A stretch of DNA of 64,000 nt from Streptomyces rishiriensis (GTDB lineage: Bacteria; Actinomycetota; Actinomycetes; Streptomycetales; Streptomycetaceae): the NCBI RefSeq assembly GCF_003112535.1, contig NZ_BEWA01000028.1, forward strand, positions 1 to 64,000. Reading direction: 5' to 3'. Of this stretch, positions 41,327 through 51,088 are shown one piece after another (position 1 is the first letter of the stretch; every line of letters begins with the position of its first letter). The position numbers were made by a program, and so were the translations under genes. The notes below the pieces were generated by a model. It did no database searches and was not told the origin of the DNA. It was given only the letters and a program-made list of their open reading frames with translations.

Positions 41327-42061
41327 GTGCCTCCCACCGTTCTGCTCGCCGAAGACGACCGCGCCATCCGCCATGCCCTGGAACGGGCCCTGGCCCTGGA
41401 GGGCTACCGGGTCACCGCGGTCGCCGACGGGGTCGAGGCACTGGCGCAGGCCCACAGGAACCCGCCGGACGTGCTCGTCCTCGACGTGATGATGCCCGGG
41501 ATCGACGGCCTGCAGGTCTGCCGGGTGCTGCGCGCCGAGGGCGACCGCACGCCCATCCTGATGCTGACCGCGCTGGTGGAGACCGCCGACCGGATCGCGG
41601 GGCTGGACGCGGGCGCCGACGACTACGTCGTCAAGCCGTTCGACGTCGAGGAGGTCTTCGCCCGGCTGCGGGCGCTGCTGCGCCGCACCGGCGCCGAGAC
41701 CGCGCCGCCCGTGCCGCCTGTGCCGCCCGCGCCGCCGGAGCCCCCGAGGCAGTCGCCCGAGCGGTATGTGGAGGCGGCCGGACTGCGGATGGACCCGCAG
41801 GCGCGGCGGGTGTGGCGGGGCGCGCGGGAGCTGGAGCTGACCCGGACCGAGTTCGAGCTGCTCGAACTGCTGGTGCGCAACGCGGGGATCGTGCTGGACC
41901 ACTCCACGATCTACGACCGCATCTGGGGCTACGACTTCGGTCCCGGTTCCAAGAACCTCGCCGTCTACGTCGGTTATCTGCGCCGCAAGCTCGACCAGCC
42001 GGGAGCCCCGCAGCTGATCCACACCGTGCGCGGCGTGGGTTACGTGCTGCGGGAGGACTGA
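41327..42061 (+). CDS. OmpR-family response regulator
   Basis: 244 residues from GTG. The receiver domain carries the acidic pocket (EDD) and Asp53 in VLVLDVMMPG, Lys in DDYVVKPFD. A Pro-rich linker (PVPPVPPAPPEPP) precedes the winged-helix DNA-binding domain (ELTRTEFELLELLVRNAG, VYVGYLRRKL). It is closest in feel to MprA/PhoP-type regulators. Paired with the histidine kinase after 11 bases. The 122 bases before it contain no gene. Confidence 0.9.
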   Translation: MPPTVLLAEDDRAIRHALERALALEGYRVTAVADGVEALAQAHRNPPDVLVLDVMMPGIDGLQVCRVLRAEGDRTPILMLTALVETADRIAGLDAGADDYVVKPFDVEEVFARLRALLRRTGAETAPPVPPVPPAPPEPPRQSPERYVEAAGLRMDPQARRVWRGARELELTRTEFELLELLVRNAGIVLDHSTIYDRIWGYDFGPGSKNLAVYVGYLRRKLDQPGAPQLIHTVRGVGYVLRED

Positions 42062-42072
42062 GGGGCGCGGGC

Positions 42073-43533
42073 GTGAGCCGTCTGCGCCGGCTGCTGTCCC
42101 GGCCGCGGCCGAAGCTGGTGTCCCTGCGCACCACGTTCGCGGTGTCCTTCGCGGCCGTGACCGCCGCCGTCACCGTCCTCGTCGGCGTCCTGTCGTACTC
42201 GGCGGCCGCCCGGCTGGTGCGGGTGGACCAGGAGTCGGTGTTCGACGAGGTCGTGCAGGACCTGCGGGACGAGGTGCGCAACCACCGGATGGCGCCCGAG
42301 GACTTCTCCTCGGCCGCGCCCGGCCACGACATCGTGCGGCCGGCCCGCACGGACGTGCAGGTCCTCGGAGCGGACGGCTCGGTCGTGGACAGCGGCAGCC
42401 CCGGGCTGCCGGTCGTGGCCGCGGACCGCACGGTCGCGTCCGCCCCGACGGCCGGGCGTATGACCGTCCACAAGGACGTGGACGTCGGCAGCGACGTCTA
42501 CCGCATCGCGACCGTCTCCCTGGGCGGCGGCCGGGGCGCGGTGCAGGTGGCGCAGGAGTTCAGCGACACCGAGGACCTGCTGCGGGCGCTCCAGCAGCGC
42601 ACCCTGATCCTGATGATCGCCGTCGTGACGGCCGCCGGGCTGTTCGGCTGGTGGCTGGCGCGGCGCATCACCCACCGGCTGGTCATCCTCACCACCGCCG
42701 CCGAGGACGTCGCCCGCACCCGCCGCCTGGGGGTGCAGGTGCCGGTCACCGGACACGACGAGGTGGGCCGCCTCGGCCGTGCCTTCGACCGCATGCTGGG
42801 CCGGCTCGCGCAGTCGGAGGAGGACCAGCGGCGGCTCGTCCAGGACGCGGGGCACGAGCTGCGCACGCCGCTGACGTCGTTGCGGACGAACATCTCCCTG
42901 CTGCGCCGTATCGACGAGCTGCCGCCGGACACCCGTGACGAACTGGTCGCGGACCTCACCCTGGAGGCCCGCGAGCTGACCGACCTGGTCAACGAGCTCG
43001 TCGATCTCGCGGCCGGCCAGTCCGACGCCGAGCCGCCGCGCAGACTGGACCTCGCCGACCTCGCGGAGGAGGTCGCGGGCCTGGCCCGGCGCCGCACCGG
43101 GCGGCAGGTGCTGATCCGGGCGAGCGGCGACACCACCGTCCACGGGCGGCAGGGCATGCTCCAGCGGGCCGTGTCCAACCTGGTGGAGAACGCGACCAAG
43201 TTCGACCGTGACGGCTGCGCGCCCGTCGAGATCGCCGTCACCGGGCCCGCCCGGCCGGGCGTCGTCCGCGTCGAGGTCCGCGACCGCGGACCCGGCATCG
43301 CCGAGGCCGATCTGACCCGCGTCTTCGACCGCTTCTACCGGGCCCCGGACGCGCGCTCCCTGCCGGGCTCCGGCCTCGGCCTGTCGATCGTCCGCGAGGT
43401 GGCCCTGGCCCACGGGGGAGCGCCGTTCGCCTTCCGCCGCGCGGGCGGCGGCGCGGTGATCGGCTTCACCGCGGGCGGCGGCCTCCCGGACCGCACACGC
43501 GACGACGACCACCCCCGCGGTCACCGCGCCTGA
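42073..43533 (+). CDS. Sensor histidine kinase
   Basis: 486 residues from GTG. Two membrane helices (~15-37 and ~180-202) bracket an extracellular sensor domain. A HAMP domain follows, then the H-box QDAGHELRTPLTSLRTNI with phospho-acceptor His261, N-box LVENATKFD, and G-boxes DRGPGIAEAD and GSGLGLSIV. It phosphorylates the response regulator above. MprB-like; signal unknown. Confidence 0.9.
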   Translation: MSRLRRLLSRPRPKLVSLRTTFAVSFAAVTAAVTVLVGVLSYSAAARLVRVDQESVFDEVVQDLRDEVRNHRMAPEDFSSAAPGHDIVRPARTDVQVLGADGSVVDSGSPGLPVVAADRTVASAPTAGRMTVHKDVDVGSDVYRIATVSLGGGRGAVQVAQEFSDTEDLLRALQQRTLILMIAVVTAAGLFGWWLARRITHRLVILTTAAEDVARTRRLGVQVPVTGHDEVGRLGRAFDRMLGRLAQSEEDQRRLVQDAGHELRTPLTSLRTNISLLRRIDELPPDTRDELVADLTLEARELTDLVNELVDLAAGQSDAEPPRRLDLADLAEEVAGLARRRTGRQVLIRASGDTTVHGRQGMLQRAVSNLVENATKFDRDGCAPVEIAVTGPARPGVVRVEVRDRGPGIAEADLTRVFDRFYRAPDARSLPGSGLGLSIVREVALAHGGAPFAFRRAGGGAVIGFTAGGGLPDRTRDDDHPRGHRA

Positions 43534-43670
43534 CGCGCCGGACGCCCACCGCGGCGGGCCCGTGGTCACCTCGCTGTCGCCTTCGACCGGGTGGGGGTGG
43601 CGGGCTTGAGGTGCGAGGTGGGGGGAATAATACGAATTGCGTGCTTTGTGCGGGAGAGCGAGATGAGTAT

Positions 43671-46085
43671 GTGAGTGAGGCATCGGACGTCGTCGGTGAG
43701 CCGCTCACCGCGCGCGTCACCGTCGACGAACAGGGCGCCGTGACCGGCTGGAACGACGGAGCCGCACGGCTGCTCGGATACGCCCCGCGGGAGATCCTCG
43801 GGCGGCCGGCGGCGACGCTGCTCGCCGGGGAGCCCGGCGGGGCCGACCTTCGGCCGTCGGCCGGGCTTCCCCTGTGGCACGGCACGCTCGCCCTGCGCCA
43901 CCGGGACGGCCGCCGCCTGGAGGTCAGGGTCCTCGCGCACCGTCGGACGGGGGACGACGGGGTCCGCGGCTGGCTCCTGGTCGCCGCCCCGGCCGGGCCG
44001 CCCCGGCCCGAGGACGACGCGCTCATGCGATGGGGCTTCCTGCAGTCGCCGTCCTGCGCGACCTCCGTGTACGACACCGACCTGCGCTACCGCCGCTCCA
44101 ACCGGGCCGCGCAGGCCGCGCTGGGCATGGGCGAGGAGGATCTGCGCGGGCTGCGGATGACGGACGTGCTCCCCACACCGCTGTCGCAGGAGGTCGAGCG
44201 GCGGATGCGGCAGGCCCTGGAGACCGGTGAGCCGCAGTACGTGGAGAACCACGCGCACGCCCCCGGCGAGTCCCGTGAGCACGCCTGGTCGGTCCACCTC
44301 TACCGGGTGCGGGACCCGGACGGCCGGGTGCTGGGCGTGGCCGCCACCGGGCACGACATGACGGAGCAGCACCGGGCCCGCGAGCGCCTGCAGCTGATCG
44401 CGGAGGCCAGCACCCGGATCGGCAGCACGCTCGACGTGAGGCGCACGGCGCAGGAGCTGGCCGACGTGGCGGTGCCGGGCCTCGCCGACTTCCTCAGCGT
44501 GGACCTGCTGACCTCGTTCGAGCAGGGGCGGGAGGAGCCGGTGACCGGCGGCCCGCTGCTGCTGCGGCGCGTCGCCCACCAGTCGGTGCTGCCGGGCGCC
44601 CCCGAGGCGGTCCTCGCCCTCGGTGACGTGGACGAGTACCCGGAGGGCTCCCCGCCGGTGGAGAGCCTGCGCTCGGGGCGTTCCGTGCGACGCCGGATCG
44701 ACCGGGAGACGGTGCCCGAGTGGATCGCCGGGGATCCGCTGCGCATCGCCCGCATCCGTGACTACGGCTTCCACTCGCTGATGGCCGTGCCCCTGTCGGC
44801 GCGCGGGACCACGCTGGGCGTCGTCGTCTTCGCGCGCCACCGGCGCCCGGACCCCTTCGAGGCGGACGACCTCGTCCTCGCCGAGGAGCTGGCGGCCAGG
44901 GCGGCGGTGTGCATCGACAACGCCCGCCGCTACACCCGCGAACGCGCGACGTCGGTCGCCCTGCAGCGCAGCCTGCTGCCGCAGCGACTGCCCGACCAGT
45001 CCGCGGTGGAGGTGGCCTCCCGCTATCTCCCGGCCGACGTGCGGGCCGGGGTGGGCGGCGACTGGTTCGACGTCATCCCGCTGTCCGGGGCGAGGGTCGC
45101 GCTGGTCGTCGGCGACGTCGTGGGGCACGGCATCCACGCCTCGGCGTCCATGGGGCGGCTGCGCACGGCCGTACGCACCCTCGCCGACATCGATCTGCCC
45201 CCCGACGAACTGCTGACCCACCTCGACGACCTCGTGGGCCTGCTGGCCACCGAGACCGACGCGCTGGGCGACCAGGAGACGGCGGGGGACGTCGGGGCGA
45301 CCTGTCTGTACGCCGTGTACGACCCGCTCGCCCGGCGCTGCACCCTGGCCAGGGCCGGTCATCCGCTGCCGGCGGTGGTGACTCCGGACGGGGAGGTCGA
45401 GCTGCTGGCGCTGCCGGCCGGGCCACCGCTCGGCCTGGGCGGGCTGCCCTTCGAGTCACTGGAGATCGACCTGCCCGAGGGCAGCCTGCTCGCCCTCTAC
45501 ACCGACGGCCTGATCGACTCCCGCTCCCGCGACAGCGACGTCGACGACGGCGCCGCCCGGCTGTGCCGGGCCCTGGCCGCGCCCGCCGCCTCGCTGGACG
45601 CGGTGTGCGACACCATCCTCGCCGACCTGCTGCCCCGGCTGCCCTCCGACGACGTGGCGCTCCTGGTCGCCCGCACCCGGGCGCTGGAAGCCTCCCGCTT
45701 CGCCACCTGGGAGGTGGCGTCGGACCCCGCCGCGGTCGCCGAGGCCCGCAAGTGCGCGGTCGACCGGCTGGAGGCCTGGGGGCTGACCGACGCCGCGTTC
45801 GTCACCGAGCTGATCGTCAGCGAGCTGGTCACCAACGCCATCCGGCACGGCGAACCGCCGGTGCAGCTGCGGCTCATCCACGACCGGACGCTCATCTGCG
45901 AGGTCTCCGACGGCGGTGGCACGGCCCCCCACATGCGCCGGGCCCGCACCTACGACGAGGGCGGCCGCGGCCTCCTCCTGGTCGCCCAGCTGAGCCGGCG
46001 CTGGGGCACCCGTCCGGGCGCCAAGGGCAAGACGATCTGGGCCGAGCAGACGATCGACGGGCGGCCCGACGGCTCCTGGCTCTGA
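43671..46085 (+). CDS. PAS-PAS-GAF-PP2C phosphatase with C-terminal HATPase
   Basis: 804 residues from GTG 43671. In order: PAS (~1-105, WNDGAARLLGYAPREI), PAS (~115-245, YDTDLRYRRSNRAAQAAL), GAF (~250-415), SpoIIE-type PP2C (~420-650; GVGGDWFDVI and VVGDVVGHGIHA are the metal-binding Asp motifs) and an anti-sigma-type ATPase (~670-804; LIVSELVTNAIRHGEP, GRGLLLVAQLSRRWG). Such proteins combine phosphatase and kinase roles in partner-switching. Partner anti-sigma antagonists are not in the window. Confidence 0.9.
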   Translation: MSEASDVVGEPLTARVTVDEQGAVTGWNDGAARLLGYAPREILGRPAATLLAGEPGGADLRPSAGLPLWHGTLALRHRDGRRLEVRVLAHRRTGDDGVRGWLLVAAPAGPPRPEDDALMRWGFLQSPSCATSVYDTDLRYRRSNRAAQAALGMGEEDLRGLRMTDVLPTPLSQEVERRMRQALETGEPQYVENHAHAPGESREHAWSVHLYRVRDPDGRVLGVAATGHDMTEQHRARERLQLIAEASTRIGSTLDVRRTAQELADVAVPGLADFLSVDLLTSFEQGREEPVTGGPLLLRRVAHQSVLPGAPEAVLALGDVDEYPEGSPPVESLRSGRSVRRRIDRETVPEWIAGDPLRIARIRDYGFHSLMAVPLSARGTTLGVVVFARHRRPDPFEADDLVLAEELAARAAVCIDNARRYTRERATSVALQRSLLPQRLPDQSAVEVASRYLPADVRAGVGGDWFDVIPLSGARVALVVGDVVGHGIHASASMGRLRTAVRTLADIDLPPDELLTHLDDLVGLLATETDALGDQETAGDVGATCLYAVYDPLARRCTLARAGHPLPAVVTPDGEVELLALPAGPPLGLGGLPFESLEIDLPEGSLLALYTDGLIDSRSRDSDVDDGAARLCRALAAPAASLDAVCDTILADLLPRLPSDDVALLVARTRALEASRFATWEVASDPAAVAEARKCAVDRLEAWGLTDAAFVTELIVSELVTNAIRHGEPPVQLRLIHDRTLICEVSDGGGTAPHMRRARTYDEGGRGLLLVAQLSRRWGTRPGAKGKTIWAEQTIDGRPDGSWL

Positions 46086-46193
46086 GCCCCGCCCGTACGG
46101 CCCGGCCGCGAGCCAATGTTGTGCACTTTATTGACGGCGGTAAGAAGAGGGCCTAACTTCGCGGTGTCATTCCCCCGGTCAAGGGAGACCGCG

Positions 46194-47546
46194 ATGTCCC
46201 CGTCCCCCGTCGCACCACCGTCCACGACCAGCGACCGGAAGCGGCAGCTGCGCGTGGTCGCCGCCTCCGGACTGCTCGGCACCGCCGTGGAGTTCTACGA
46301 CTTCCTCGTCTACGGAACCGTCGCCGCCCTCGTGTTCGGCGAGCTCTTCTTCCCCGGCGCCGACCCGGCCGTCGGAACAGTCGCCGCGTTCGGCACCTTC
46401 GCCGCCGGCTATGTCGCCCGCCCGCTCGGCGGCATCCTCTTCGGGCACTTCGGCGACCGGCTGGGCCGCAAGTCGATGCTGCTGCTCACCATGGGCCTGA
46501 TGGGCGGCGCGAGCTTCCTCGTCGGACTGCTGCCCACCTACGACACGATCGGCGTGTGGGCGCCGGTGCTGCTGATCGCCCTGCGCGTCGTCCAGGGCGT
46601 CGCCATCGGCGGCGAGTGGGGCGGCGCCACGCTCATGGTCGTCGAGCACGCGGGCGAGCGGCGGCGCGGACTGTGGTCCAGCTTCACGCAGATGGGAGCC
46701 CCGCTCGGCTCCCTGCTCTCCACCGCCGTCGTCACGCTCGTCGTCGCGCTCCCCGAGGACGAGTTCGCCGCCTGGGGCTGGCGGGTGCCGTTCCTGCTGA
46801 GCGTGGTGCTGCTCGGCGTCGGACTCTTCGTCCGCCTCAAGGTCGTCGAGAGTCCACTGTTCGCCGAGGTCAAGAAGGGCGGCGGCGCATCGCGGCTGCC
46901 GATCCTCGACGTGCTGCGCCGTCCCCGCCCCGTCCTGCTGGCCTGCTGCGTCGGCATCGGCGCCTTCACCGCCCAGTCGCTGCTGACCAGTTACCTGATC
47001 GCGTACGCCACCGGCATCGGCTACGCCCGCCCGCAGGTGCTCACCGCGCTCACGGTGTCCGCCTCCGTCGCGCTGGTGGTACTGCCCTGCGCCTCCGCGC
47101 TCTCGGACCGGGTCGGCCGCCGTCCGGTGGTCCTCGCCGGGGCGATCGCGTCGGCCGCGCTCGCCTTCCCCGTGCTCGCGCTGGTCGACTCGAAGTCGCC
47201 GGGGCTGCTGATCCTCGCCGTCGTCCTCGGGCACGGCATCGCCCAGTCCACGATGTACGGGCCGCTGGGCGCCCTGCTCACCGAGATGTTCGGCACCAAG
47301 GTCCGCTACACCGGCGCCTCACTCGGCTACCAGGGCGCCACCCTGATCGGCGCCGGGTTCTCCCCGATGATCGCCGGCAGCCTGGTGGCCGGCAGCGGCG
47401 ACAGCACCCCCGTGTCGCTGCTGCTGTGCGGCGGGGCCGTCGTCACGGCGGTCACCGTCTTGTTCGTGCGCGAGACCAGCCGGGACTCCCTCGGCGGCGC
47501 CTCCGACGCCTCCGGCGTCCCGCGCACGCAGGAGGTCTCCGCGTGA
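46194..47546 (+). CDS. MHS-family MFS transporter
   Basis: 450 residues, 12 membrane helices. FGHFGDRLGRKSML is the MFS motif A, and VQGVAIGGEWGGATLMVVEH is typical of the metabolite:H+ symporter branch (proline/betaine, shikimate, alpha-ketoglutarate). Substrate unknown. Its 5' region has GTGTCATTCCCCCGGTCAAG before AGGGAG. The PaaX-like regulator gene follows after a hairpin. Confidence 0.9.
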   Translation: MSPSPVAPPSTTSDRKRQLRVVAASGLLGTAVEFYDFLVYGTVAALVFGELFFPGADPAVGTVAAFGTFAAGYVARPLGGILFGHFGDRLGRKSMLLLTMGLMGGASFLVGLLPTYDTIGVWAPVLLIALRVVQGVAIGGEWGGATLMVVEHAGERRRGLWSSFTQMGAPLGSLLSTAVVTLVVALPEDEFAAWGWRVPFLLSVVLLGVGLFVRLKVVESPLFAEVKKGGGASRLPILDVLRRPRPVLLACCVGIGAFTAQSLLTSYLIAYATGIGYARPQVLTALTVSASVALVVLPCASALSDRVGRRPVVLAGAIASAALAFPVLALVDSKSPGLLILAVVLGHGIAQSTMYGPLGALLTEMFGTKVRYTGASLGYQGATLIGAGFSPMIAGSLVAGSGDSTPVSLLLCGGAVVTAVTVLFVRETSRDSLGGASDASGVPRTQEVSA

Positions 47547-47552
47547 GGGGCG

Positions 47553-47588
47553 GCGCCGCCGGCCGTGCTCCCCACCGGCCGGCGGCGC
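47553..47588 (+). terminator. Hairpin between the MHS transporter and paaX-like genes
   Basis: Arms GCGCCGCCGGCC (47553-47564) and GGCCGGCGGCGC (47577-47588) with a 12-base loop. Confidence 0.65.
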
Positions 47589-47687
47589 GCCCGCACCCGC
47601 ACGCTCCCGCCCGCCCCGCCGCCGACGGCCGCTGACGTGCCACGACCGCCCGCCGCACCGCCGACGGGCGGTCGTACCCTTTCCCCC

Positions 47688-48557
47688 GTGGAGGACGACG
47701 ACATCTCGGACAACATCCCCGACGGCGCCCCGGACGCCCCGGACGGCGCCCCGCAGCTGCGCCCGCAGTCGCTGATGCTCGCCTTCTTCGGCAACCACGT
47801 CCTCGAACAGGGCGACCTGTGCGTCTACTCGGGCAGCATCATCGACGTCCTCGGCCGGGTGGGCGTGGGCGAACAGGCCGTGCGGTCCACGCTGACCCGC
47901 ATGGTCAGCCGGGGCCTGCTGCGCCGGCAACGGGAGGGCCGCCGGATGTACTTCGGCCTGACCGGGCAGGCCACCCGTGTCCTGGAGGACGGCCGCACCC
48001 GCATCTGGCGCGAGGGCGCGGTCAACGACGACTGGGACGGCGACTGGACGCTGCTCGGCTTCTCGCTCCCCGAGTCCCGCCAGCGCGAGCGCCACGACCT
48101 GCGCTCACGGCTCGCCTGGTCCGGATTCGGCGCGCTGTACAGCGGGCTGTGGATCGCGCCGGGCCGGGTGGACGTCGCCGCCGTGGTCGCCGAGCTCGGG
48201 CTGACCGGCCACGTCAAGATCTTCCACGCCTCGGCCGACCCGGCCGTCGACATCGGCCTGATGGTCCGCGAGACCTGGGACCTGGAGAGCATCGCCGCCC
48301 GCTACGTCTCCTTCGACAAGCGCTGGACCGCCCGCCTGAACGCGGGACCGGGCGACGACCCGATCGGCACCCGCCTGCGCCTGGTGAGCGAATGGCTCTG
48401 GACGATCCGCGCGGATCCGCGGCTCCCGGCCCGCCATCTCCCCCCGGAGTGGCCGGCCCGCCCCGCCCAGGACACCTTCCGCCGGGTGGCGGAACAGACC
48501 GCGGCCCCCGCGGAACGCCTGGCCGCCACGGCCCTGGAGACGACCCGCCTGCGCTGA
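47688..48557 (+). CDS. PaaX-family transcriptional regulator
   Basis: 289 residues from GTG. Winged-helix N-terminal region (LRPQSLMLAFFGNHVL and VGEQAVRSTLTRMVSRGLLRR), then the PaaX-like ligand/dimer domain (DWDGDWTLLGFSLPESRQRE) and a C-terminal part with WLWTIRADPRLPARHLPPEW. PaaX represses phenylacetate degradation; no paa gene is nearby, so its target may be the adjacent transporter or remote. Confidence 0.85.
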   Translation: MEDDDISDNIPDGAPDAPDGAPQLRPQSLMLAFFGNHVLEQGDLCVYSGSIIDVLGRVGVGEQAVRSTLTRMVSRGLLRRQREGRRMYFGLTGQATRVLEDGRTRIWREGAVNDDWDGDWTLLGFSLPESRQRERHDLRSRLAWSGFGALYSGLWIAPGRVDVAAVVAELGLTGHVKIFHASADPAVDIGLMVRETWDLESIAARYVSFDKRWTARLNAGPGDDPIGTRLRLVSEWLWTIRADPRLPARHLPPEWPARPAQDTFRRVAEQTAAPAERLAATALETTRLR

Positions 48558-48579
48558 CCGCGCCTCGCCGTAGGCCGGA

Positions 48580-49413
48580 TCAGCCGTTCTTGCGGCCCAC
48601 GCCGCCGTAGATGCCGATCGGCGGGGCGTCGTGCGGCTCCGGCTCGTCGGGACGCCAGTCCGGGACGAGGACCAGGCCGGGCTCGGTCAGGGTGAGGTCG
48701 CCGAAGAAGCTCAGCACGCGGGCGTGGCTGCGGGGGTTCATGGTGGCGGTGGCGTTCCGGTAGACGTTCACCGCGTCCTCGCGGGCGTCGTCGTGGATGT
48801 CGACCGTCGCGTGGGAGAGCACGAGGTGGGATCCGGTGGGCAGCGCCTCGAGCAGGGTGGCGACGACGCCGTCCGGGTCCTCCTCGTCGGTCACGAAGTG
48901 CAGGACGGCCACCAGCAGCAGCGCCACCGGCTCGTCGAAGTCGATGACCCTGCGCACGTCGGGGTGGCCGAGGACGGCCCGCGGGTCGCGCAGGTCGGCC
49001 AGGACGACGGAGGTGTGCTCGTCGTCGTCCAGCAGGCTGCGCGAATGGGTGCTGACGATCGGGTCGTTGTCGACGTAGGCCACGCGGGTGTCGGGGGCGA
49101 TGGCGCGCGCTATCTGGTGCACGTTGGGCTCGGTCGGCAGACCCGTGCCGATGTCGAGGATCTGCCGGACCCCGCCCTCGGCGACGACGTGCCGCACGGC
49201 ACGGTGCATGAACCGCCGGTTCGCCCGCACGGCCTGCCGGACCTCCGGCGCCGCCTGGATGAACCGCTCGGCGGCTTCCTGGTCGACCTCGTAGTGGTCC
49301 TTGCCGCCGAGGAAGTAGTCGTACATCCGGGCGGGGTGGGGCTTGCTCGTGTCGATCGTCGATGACGTGCCGACGGCGACGCCGTCGGCGTCGCCGCCGC
49401 GAGGAGAGGTCAT
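48580..49413 (-). CDS. S-adenosyl methyltransferase (DUF574)
   Basis: 277 residues. Family signature PHPARMYDYFLGGKDHYEVD at residues ~25-45, then SAM-binding ILDIGTGLPTEPNVH. DUF574 is very expanded in Streptomyces; substrates are unknown. Start at ATG 49413. It is convergent with the paaX-like gene. Confidence 0.9.
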   Translation of the reverse strand: MTSPRGGDADGVAVGTSSTIDTSKPHPARMYDYFLGGKDHYEVDQEAAERFIQAAPEVRQAVRANRRFMHRAVRHVVAEGGVRQILDIGTGLPTEPNVHQIARAIAPDTRVAYVDNDPIVSTHSRSLLDDDEHTSVVLADLRDPRAVLGHPDVRRVIDFDEPVALLLVAVLHFVTDEEDPDGVVATLLEALPTGSHLVLSHATVDIHDDAREDAVNVYRNATATMNPRSHARVLSFFGDLTLTEPGLVLVPDWRPDEPEPHDAPPIGIYGGVGRKNG

Positions 49414-49562
49414 GCTGCCTGGCTCCGCCCTGGACTTCGTGTCCTGCCGCCGGATGAACCGATGAGGGGTGACTGTCGGATCACCATCCTGGCATGTCCT
49501 CATCGGCGTCCAACCGCGGGCCGGGTCACGGCAGTTGTCCGGCCTCGCCGTCCGGTCGCGGC

Positions 49563-49859
49563 TCAGCCCAGGAGCCGGCGCTTCTGCTCCGCGAACTCGG
49601 CCTCGGTGAGCACTCCTTGCTTCCTCAGCTCGCCCAGCTGCTTGAGCTGCTCGATCCTGTCGTCGAAATCGTCGGTCTGCTGCGGCGCGGCCTGCGGTGC
49701 TGCGGCCGGCTGCTGCTCGTAGGGCTGCGGCGGGGGCTCCCGGTAACCCTCCTGCGCCGCCCAGCGTCCCTGCTGACGGCGTGACACACGGTTGGAGACG
49801 GCGGTCGCCGTGCCCGCGACGACCGCGGTGCGGGCGACTCCGCGAAGAAGACCCGGCAT
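49563..49859 (-). CDS. SHOCT-domain protein
   Basis: 98 residues from ATG 49859 (GGGGATGG before it); ATG 49880 is in frame but has no RBS. Short hydrophobic N-terminal segment (RGVARTAVVAGTATAV), Gln/Pro/Ala linker, and the C-terminal SHOCT motif: DRIEQLKQLGELRKQGVLTE then FAEQKRRLL. SHOCT is a short oligomerisation motif often on small membrane proteins. Confidence 0.85.
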   Translation of the reverse strand: MPGLLRGVARTAVVAGTATAVSNRVSRRQQGRWAAQEGYREPPPQPYEQQPAAAPQAAPQQTDDFDDRIEQLKQLGELRKQGVLTEAEFAEQKRRLLG

Positions 49860-50024
49860 GGCCCATCCCCTTTCGTCCATAGGTCATTCCATTGGACCAC
49901 CGTGCGCGCTGTTCCGCGAATTCCCGCCCGATCTGCCGATTACGCCGACTGGTGGCACGCTGGAGTTGTGTCCACGACCGGGCGGACGTCCCGGCGTCGA
50001 GGCCCAGTTGAAGGAGCCCGCAAA

Positions 50025-50450
50025 ATGGCCACACAGAGCACCGGAATGCACCGGACAACCGCCCGGGGAATGGGCGAGGTGTCCGGCTGGACGGTTTTCG
50101 CCGCGATCATGATGATGTTCGGCGGCGTCCTGGCGATATTCGAGGGAATATCCGCCATCGCGAAGGACGACGTATTCGTCTCCACCCGAAATTTCACCTT
50201 CCAGTGGAGCCTGACCAGCTGGGGCTGGCTGCACCTCTCCCTCGGCATCGTGGTGGTGCTGGCGGGTATGGCCCTGTTCACCGGAGCGATGTGGGCCCGC
50301 GTCGTCGGTATCACCGTGGCGGGTCTGAACCTGATCGCCAATTTCGTGTGGCTGCCCTGGTATCCGTTCTGGGCCATCACGCTGATGGTCATCGACGGAT
50401 TCGTGATCTGGGCCCTGTGCGTCGGCCCGCGAAAGGAACGTGCCATCTGA
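50025..50450 (+). CDS. DUF7144-type four-helix membrane protein
   Basis: 141 residues with four membrane helices: WTVFAAIMMMFGGVLAIFEG, WLHLSLGIVVVLAGMALFTG, WARVVGITVAGLNLIANFVW and a last helix starting FWAITLMVIDGFVIW. This compact pattern matches a family widespread in Streptomyces and often near stress genes. GAAGGAG lies ~12 bases before ATG. Local GC is lower than its surroundings. Confidence 0.8.
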   Translation: MATQSTGMHRTTARGMGEVSGWTVFAAIMMMFGGVLAIFEGISAIAKDDVFVSTRNFTFQWSLTSWGWLHLSLGIVVVLAGMALFTGAMWARVVGITVAGLNLIANFVWLPWYPFWAITLMVIDGFVIWALCVGPRKERAI

Positions 50451-50684
50451 CCTCATGCCTGCGGGCATCGCGCCGTCCGGCCCCGGCCGCACCCCTCGGG
50501 TGCGGCCGGAACCCGTCCCGGCGGCATTCGTGAGCCGACGGAATTCAATTCCGGTGCACGCGAGGACGTCCGCGGTCAGTCGACCGGTCCCGCTCCGGAT
50601 GCCGACGGCCGCGGGGCCCGGCAGCCTGGTGCGCAGAGGGCCCGGCTCCTCGCCGGCCTCCCACACAGACGAGGACCCGTCGCC

Positions 50685-51056
50685 ATGATCTGTCGCAGTC
50701 GTGCCCGCCGACGGGCAGGAGGCGCCCTTCTCCTGCTTGCCGTCGCCGGTTGTAGCAATGGTTCCGCCCTCGGCACGATCCAGTACACGACCCCCGCCGG
50801 ACAGATCGTGAAGATCCAGAGCCCGGACGACGACGGATGCCACCGGCTGCCGGGCGGCGCCCGCAGCGTGCGCAACTACACCGTCGACGACATCCGGCTC
50901 TACGTCGACGAGCACTGCGTGCTGACGAAGGCCGGTGACGACCAGAGCGGCCGGACCGGCGGAGAGAGCTTCTACCTCGGGACCCAGGCGTCCGTCGCGT
51001 TCACGCCCGGCCAGTCCCCGTGGCTGAGCTACTCCGTCGTCGGCGGCGGCGCCTGA
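50685..51056 (+). CDS. Putative secreted lipoprotein
   Basis: 123 residues. Arg-rich n-region, LLLLAVAGC lipobox at Cys23. The mature part has two conserved-looking cysteines (GCHRLP and EHCVLTKAGDD) and ends in beta-rich sequence. No family recognised; the 234-base gap before it contains no clear gene. Confidence 0.7.
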   Translation: MICRSRARRRAGGALLLLAVAGCSNGSALGTIQYTTPAGQIVKIQSPDDDGCHRLPGGARSVRNYTVDDIRLYVDEHCVLTKAGDDQSGRTGGESFYLGTQASVAFTPGQSPWLSYSVVGGGA

Positions 51057-51088
51057 GCCCACGGCGCGGCGGCCCCCGGCCGCGCCGT

